Source: Lucifuga dentata (lineage: Eukaryota > Chordata > Actinopteri > Ophidiiformes > Bythitidae). Taken from it: a stretch of 64,000 nt of DNA. A program made the position numbers and the translations under genes. This document shows positions 56,783 through 64,000 of the stretch, piece after piece (the first letter of the stretch is position 1; each line of letters begins with the position of its first letter). Below the pieces are notes generated by a model, which saw only the letters and a program-made list of their open reading frames with translations, had not been told where the DNA came from and did not search any database. The stretch spans positions 1 through 64,000 of the forward strand of contig VXCM01003480.1 of assembly GCA_014773175.1 (NCBI GenBank), written 5' to 3'.

Positions 56783-57860
56783 AGCGAGAGAGAGAGGGAG
56801 AGAGAGAGAGAGAGAGAGGTCTTGGTTATATTATTTTTTGATTTTGTTAATAAAATTCCATTAACTGTACATAATAATATCTATGTTTTTTTCACAGAAA
56901 TAATGTGCTTAATATTAAAAAATTTCCTCTACTGGAGGACGATGACATCAAACTTCTGTCCTACTGAAGTGCCCTTGAGCAATATTCACCAGCTCCAGTG
57001 TTGCTGTTTAAAGGCTGTAACTGACCTTTGACCCCCCAATACCCCAGAGGAGACATTATAACCTACACATAATCTTTACTGTTTAGGGTGGTGGTGATGA
57101 TGATGATGATGATGATTACTTGCGTCTAATCATTTACTGGAACCATACTAAAAAGTGAATAGTTTCCAGTGGTGTCTATTTTGAGGAGCACACGGCTGAT
57201 TAGTGGCTCTTTCTGTAAAGTTAAAAGTATTATTTCCGGTTTTGTGACTAACATTTGTTTGAATTTTCAAATTAAAGTAACTAGAAAAAGTCAAACGTCA
57301 TGCACTTCTTAGGACACCACTGACATTTGCCAGTAACATATAGGTGTGTATATTAACAGCTTTATATTTCTTAATTCAGACTTAAACGTTATGTGTCTTT
57401 TTCCATATAATTACGTTTAATAATTGTGTTTCCAGTAGGATTGTTATTGTTCAAAATATCCTGTTACTGTAGTATTACTGTTTTGATAACAAACTTAATT
57501 GAACTGTAAAGACAACTGAAAAATGCCTTTTTCAAAACTCATTAATAGCCTGATCTGAGGGCTCCTCATCAAAAACAGGTTGCTATTATATGTTTGTAAA
57601 AATGAAGCATAAGTTGGCATGCCTTTTTTGAAAATATTCTTACTCTTTTACGTTGATTTTGGTGTTAACCTTAAATCCAATATCGGGGGTCAAGGTTTAA
57701 TCTACTGACAAACATTTTCTTCAAGGGGATGGTGAGCATTTCTTTCTGTAGTACAGCTTATTTAAACACACTAAAAATTTAAAAAATTTCATCAAAGTTC
57801 TGGTGGACTTCGACTGAAGTGGAAGTGGCTGAAGTAATCATACGTATTAGACAGTTGCTT
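56350..57860. other. Intergenic region between col20a1 and dpm1
   Basis: AT-rich, with a (TG)n-(GA)n compound microsatellite at about 56742-56818 and a short (GAT)n at about 57095-57117. No gene is recognised. Confidence 0.75.
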
Positions 57861-57878
57861 TTATTTTAAAAAGATCAG

Positions 57879-57887
57879 ACCGGAAGT
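57879..57887 (+). promoter_or_regulatory. ETS site in the dpm1 promoter
   Basis: ACCGGAAGT is a consensus ETS/GABP site 44 bases upstream of the dpm1 start codon, with no TATA box. This is typical of housekeeping genes. Confidence 0.55.
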
Positions 57888-57918
57888 TGCGTAACTCTTT
57901 TACAACTTTATGCAGTGA

Positions 57919-60705
<2,787 letters not shown>

Positions 60706-60754
60706 TCAGTGATGTGCTGATCTCACAGTCATACAATATAAATTTCACTCTTAA

Positions 60755-61301
60755 AAGACCAAACTGGTAATTTTGCATGTTTGAGCCCAGTAAATACACG
60801 TTACATTACTGCCAACATGGAGCTGTAAATATTATAATTATTTTTCCTACCTTCCAGACTTCCATTGGTTTTAGATGATTCCAGAAGACTATAAAACAGC
60901 TTGCAGAGACTTGAAACATCTTGAGATTGGTAATCCATACAGCGAACAAAACATCTATTAATTTTTTATATCAAAGTTACTTAATTTAACTGTTCAAACA
61001 CAGAGCTACACGCAAGAAAATATGTCTCCGCTAGCGAATATAGTCTAGGAGAAGACTGCTATCAGAGAAATTTAAAACAACTGTGCCTTCTACAGTCATG
61101 CATAATTGTTAACAGGCGAAACATTGCATTTTAAGGTGGGTGTACCGCTTCAAGCATTGATCTTCAAAGATTAGGGGATTTGGCAAAGTCACACAAAAAC
61201 TAAAATAGGGTTTTATGTTTTGGAAAATGGTTAGGGTATCATAATGTGTATGCAGATAGTATTTATTGGGCTCAAACATGCAAAATCACTGGTATGGTCC
61301 T
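60755..61301. mobile_element. TTAA-flanked element, older subtype, just past dpm1
   Basis: TTAA at 60751-60754 and 61302-61305. Termini are AAGACCAAACTGG and CACTGGTATGGTCCT; the arms carry the CCCAGTAAATAC variant seen in the older copy at 8790. It starts 46 bases after the dpm1 stop codon, so the dpm1 3' UTR probably reads into it. Confidence 0.8.
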
Positions 61302-61305
61302 TTAA

Positions 61306-61995
61306 AGTTGCCGTTTAAATGCAATAATTTTATCAAAATCATGATAAGAAAGTGGCTACACTTGCTGTACATTTTGAAAATATTTTTATGTGATTACAGA
61401 GATTATGACTACATCCAGCGAATAACATTCCCATCAACCTCCTTTATGTATTTATGAACAGAGTCTCGTCTCTCTTCATTCCAAATACAGACAGCTGATT
61501 ATACTCATCATTAACACAGTAGTCAGCTGGGTTCCGTTACACATTTAACTGTTAGATCTGTGACTGTGTGTATAGAATTAAAAGTTTAAAATGTTTGCTT
61601 ACATGTGCAGCTGTTGGCTCCATTTCTTCGAGTATGACTTTTCTACAGGTTACTTCATGTGTCAAAACCTAAAATCAGCCATTTTGATCTGCTTGGGACT
61701 GAGGGTGAAAGGAAAAATTACTCATTTGGGTCAGTGGATATAAAATACATGCAAAATATGTGTAATACAAAATTCATGACCTTTTCACCACACTTTCTTC
61801 AAGCGGGTTCTCACTATTCATTGATCAAGGTCCAACATGAAACGAAGCGAAGGCAACATGGATTAGTTGACTACAGAGCCTGGTAACTAACAAAAGAATC
61901 TGACCTTCAAGAGCTTTAAGACTGATCTCAGACCCATCCTGTCTGATGATGATGATGATGATGAAGATAACTGATGTCTACCACACATAACCCTT
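61306..61995. other. Intergenic sequence between two element copies
   Basis: AT-rich, with a short (GAT)n near 61945. Nothing else is recognised, and no convincing AATAAA for dpm1 was found between its stop codon and here. Confidence 0.6.
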
Positions 61996-61998
61996 TAA

Positions 61999-62639
61999 AG
62001 GACCATACCACCATTTTCCATGTTCCAGCCTAATATATTCAATTTTCATACACGTAATGTTATGGCAATCATTTCCCAAAGCATACTACTGGAATAGTGA
62101 ATTAAAAATGTTTTTCCTACCTTCCAGACCACCACTGGTTTCAGTTCATTCTGGTATGCTGTTAAAATCAACTTGTTGATACTTGAAATGTTCTTTGGAT
62201 AGGTAATCCATTACCCTGAACACCACAAATATTCAGGTTTTTTCAAAATTTTGTAATTTTAGCATTTAAGTGCAATTAAAAGTGCCGAGTGAATGTATGA
62301 CTCCACCAGAGAATATAGTCCCAAAAGAAGACCTGCGTTTATCGAAAAATTTAAAGACTGTGACTTCATAATTTTGCGTAACTATTATGCAAGATTACTA
62401 TTATGCACTATTACTAATTACTATTACTATTACGCACTATTACTAGGCAAAATATCGATTTTTAAGGTGGGTGTATAGCTTGAATATTTGATTTTGAAAG
62501 ATTAAGAGATTTTGCAAAATATCAGGAAAGCTGAAATAGGGTTTTATCCTTTGGGAAATGATTGTCATGTAATAGCTATGTAACATGCATGAAACTTGAA
62601 TATATTAGGCTCAAACATGCAAAATGGGTGTATGGTCCT
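61999..62639. mobile_element. TTAA-flanked non-autonomous element
   Basis: TTAA at 61995-61998 and 62640-62643. Termini are AGGACCATACCACCATTTTC and GGGTGTATGGTCCT. It contains a local (ATTACT)-like expansion near 62,390-62,445. About 641 bases. Confidence 0.85.
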
Positions 62640-62767
62640 TTAATAATACAGTGCCAAGGGCCATCACAGGCCATAGATTTACCCACTTGACTACAATATA
62701 GATTATTTAGGTAGGTCAATTTCTGTCTCACATACACACAGTCTAATCACAAGACGAAAATAACTAC

Positions 62768-62803
<36 letters not shown>

Positions 62804-63440
62804 CGTCAGTGGAATTATTAACCATAAATAACCATGAATCAAGTCTGTCTTTTCTACTCACACCATTTAAAGTGTCATTCCTATGTGTCTGATCTACGGT
62901 TGATGGATGATGATGAGGATGCTCATGATGAGGCGGTGATGAAGAACTACTACCAATTTAACCATTTAACAACAGTGGTCATAAATGGCACTGAGCCTCC
63001 AGACTTGAGGATTCCCCGGGTACTGTCCAGGAAAACTTCCCCGGGGAGAAACGTGCAGTTAAATGCCCCAGTATAGCGCCACCTACCTGTCAGTGGATAT
63101 CACCCTGACTGAGTGCTGAGGCGGTGTGTGCATCCAACCCTCTGCGGAATGGAGTGGGTTGGGGGACCAGATGTAGCCACACAGCGCATGCGCATAACCC
63201 AGAGAATCTCAACCAGAAGGACGCCCGCTGTCGGCCATATCTAGAAGCTACTCCTTTGGCTTGTTTACCCCACAGACACGGACATAGAAACAAGAGATAT
63301 AGACACATTCGCAGTCTGAAAGAACTGGGAAAGGTCTTTATGAGTACAAGGATAATTAATTGGCAAATTGGTACACAGACCAATCAAGAGTTTCAATGAG
63401 GCTCGCGAGGATCTCACAATGAGACTGTTTATGCTAATAG
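62640..63440. other. Intergenic region upstream of the last promoter
   Basis: Contains a (GAT)n run at 62769-62801. An 80-codon open frame (62834-63076) that matches nothing I know is noted but not called. Confidence 0.6.
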
Positions 63441-63445
63441 AGTAG

Positions 63446-63923
63446 ATGTCACTTCCGTTCCTTTTATTTGCGCCATTTTGGATAGGGCAGTTTCTAGGCT
63501 GGATGTGTATTGTCTGTCAGAGAAGAGAATGGGTAACGCTTTATCGGCAACAATACAACCATAGGCAGAGTTTTGGTAAATTAGTAGACAGAGGAAAAAC
63601 GCCGGTAGTTCTCAACAACAGGAACAGCGTCCAGCTTCATCAGCAGAAGGAATGGAGGTTTTAATGGTCCAGTAAGGCTCCGTGGCTTTCTGTTCCCGTT
63701 TACCGACCATAGAGGAAAAGGATAGCCTGTGTCGGCGAGGAAGAGTTGGGTTTGGATGGTAGACGGACGGCCGGGCGGTCGGTCCTCCCCTGCGGAGCTG
63801 GTGGTCACCTGGACGGATACAAACGAGAAATCAGCAAAAAAAAGTGAAAGTGTCTGTCTTCGCCTGTCAGTCACCCTGAGGTGACACGTTTGACTCAGAC
63901 GGGAGCGCTGGATGTGAGAGCAG
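63446..63923 (+). promoter_or_regulatory. Promoter and untranslated first exon of the next gene (adnp by synteny)
   Basis: GC- and CpG-richer than its surroundings. ACTTCCGT (63451-63458, ETS) and CGCCATTTTGG (about 63471-63481, YY1-like) are followed by a long leader ending GAGAGCAG before GTAAAC at 63924. No coding frame is recognised. In human, ADNP lies directly downstream of DPM1 in the same orientation, as I recall, so the untranslated first exon of adnp is the best guess. The coding exons lie outside the window. Confidence 0.45.
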
Positions 63924-64000
63924 GTAAACTTGTCTATGATAATGTTGGCAAGAACACCGAAAGCGGGATAGTTTACGGTTAGCTTTGGCTGCCTGTGGTG

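Noticed and set aside
62834..63076. 80-codon frame beside a (GAT)n repeat
   Set aside because: The Asp-rich start comes from the repeat and the rest matches nothing I recognise.

Overview
The window is nuclear DNA from a vertebrate, almost certainly a teleost fish. Split protein-coding genes have compact introns with canonical GT-AG borders. There are dense (CA)n/(CT)n microsatellites, small inverted-repeat transposons and two fast troponin C genes in tandem. Apart from the receptor on the left and taf13, the recognised genes belong to families that I recall as linked on human chromosome 20q (TNNC2, SLC35C2, COL20A1, DPM1, ADNP), so this looks like a conserved linkage block.

Layout. 247-1498 (-): an intronless odorant-receptor-like GPCR. 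1.6-7.2 kb: intergenic, nothing recognised. 7,493-12,724 (+): first fast troponin C gene, six coding exons. 14,918-17,355 (+): second copy with the same exon plan. 18,813-19,187 (-): taf13, whose whole coding sequence is one exon. 20,516-25,235 (+): slc35c2, nine coding exons, head to head with taf13. 31,307-56,055 (+): a complete FACIT collagen gene, col20a1, for which I could place 41 coding exons (1,570 residues) with every phase closing. 57,931-60,705 (+): dpm1, nine coding exons, 250 residues. 63.4-63.9 kb: a promoter and untranslated first exon of a further plus-strand gene that runs out of the window; adnp is the guess from synteny.

The genes do unrelated jobs: odour sensing, muscle calcium switching, basal transcription, Golgi nucleotide-sugar supply, extracellular matrix, and dolichol-phosphate-mannose synthesis. 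There is no operon-like logic and I found no new multi-gene system. The informative non-genic content is a family of TTAA-flanked non-autonomous elements (at least eight copies, one nested in another so that its target site can be read directly), two further TA-flanked inverted-repeat elements, and a composite pentanucleotide repeat.

The assembly carries a recurring error: four single N bases are each flanked by an exact 64-66 base direct repeat, i.e. unmerged contig overlaps. Two of them fall in coding exons (the GPCR and col20a1) and create false frameshifts. Counting one copy of each repeat brings both genes back into frame.
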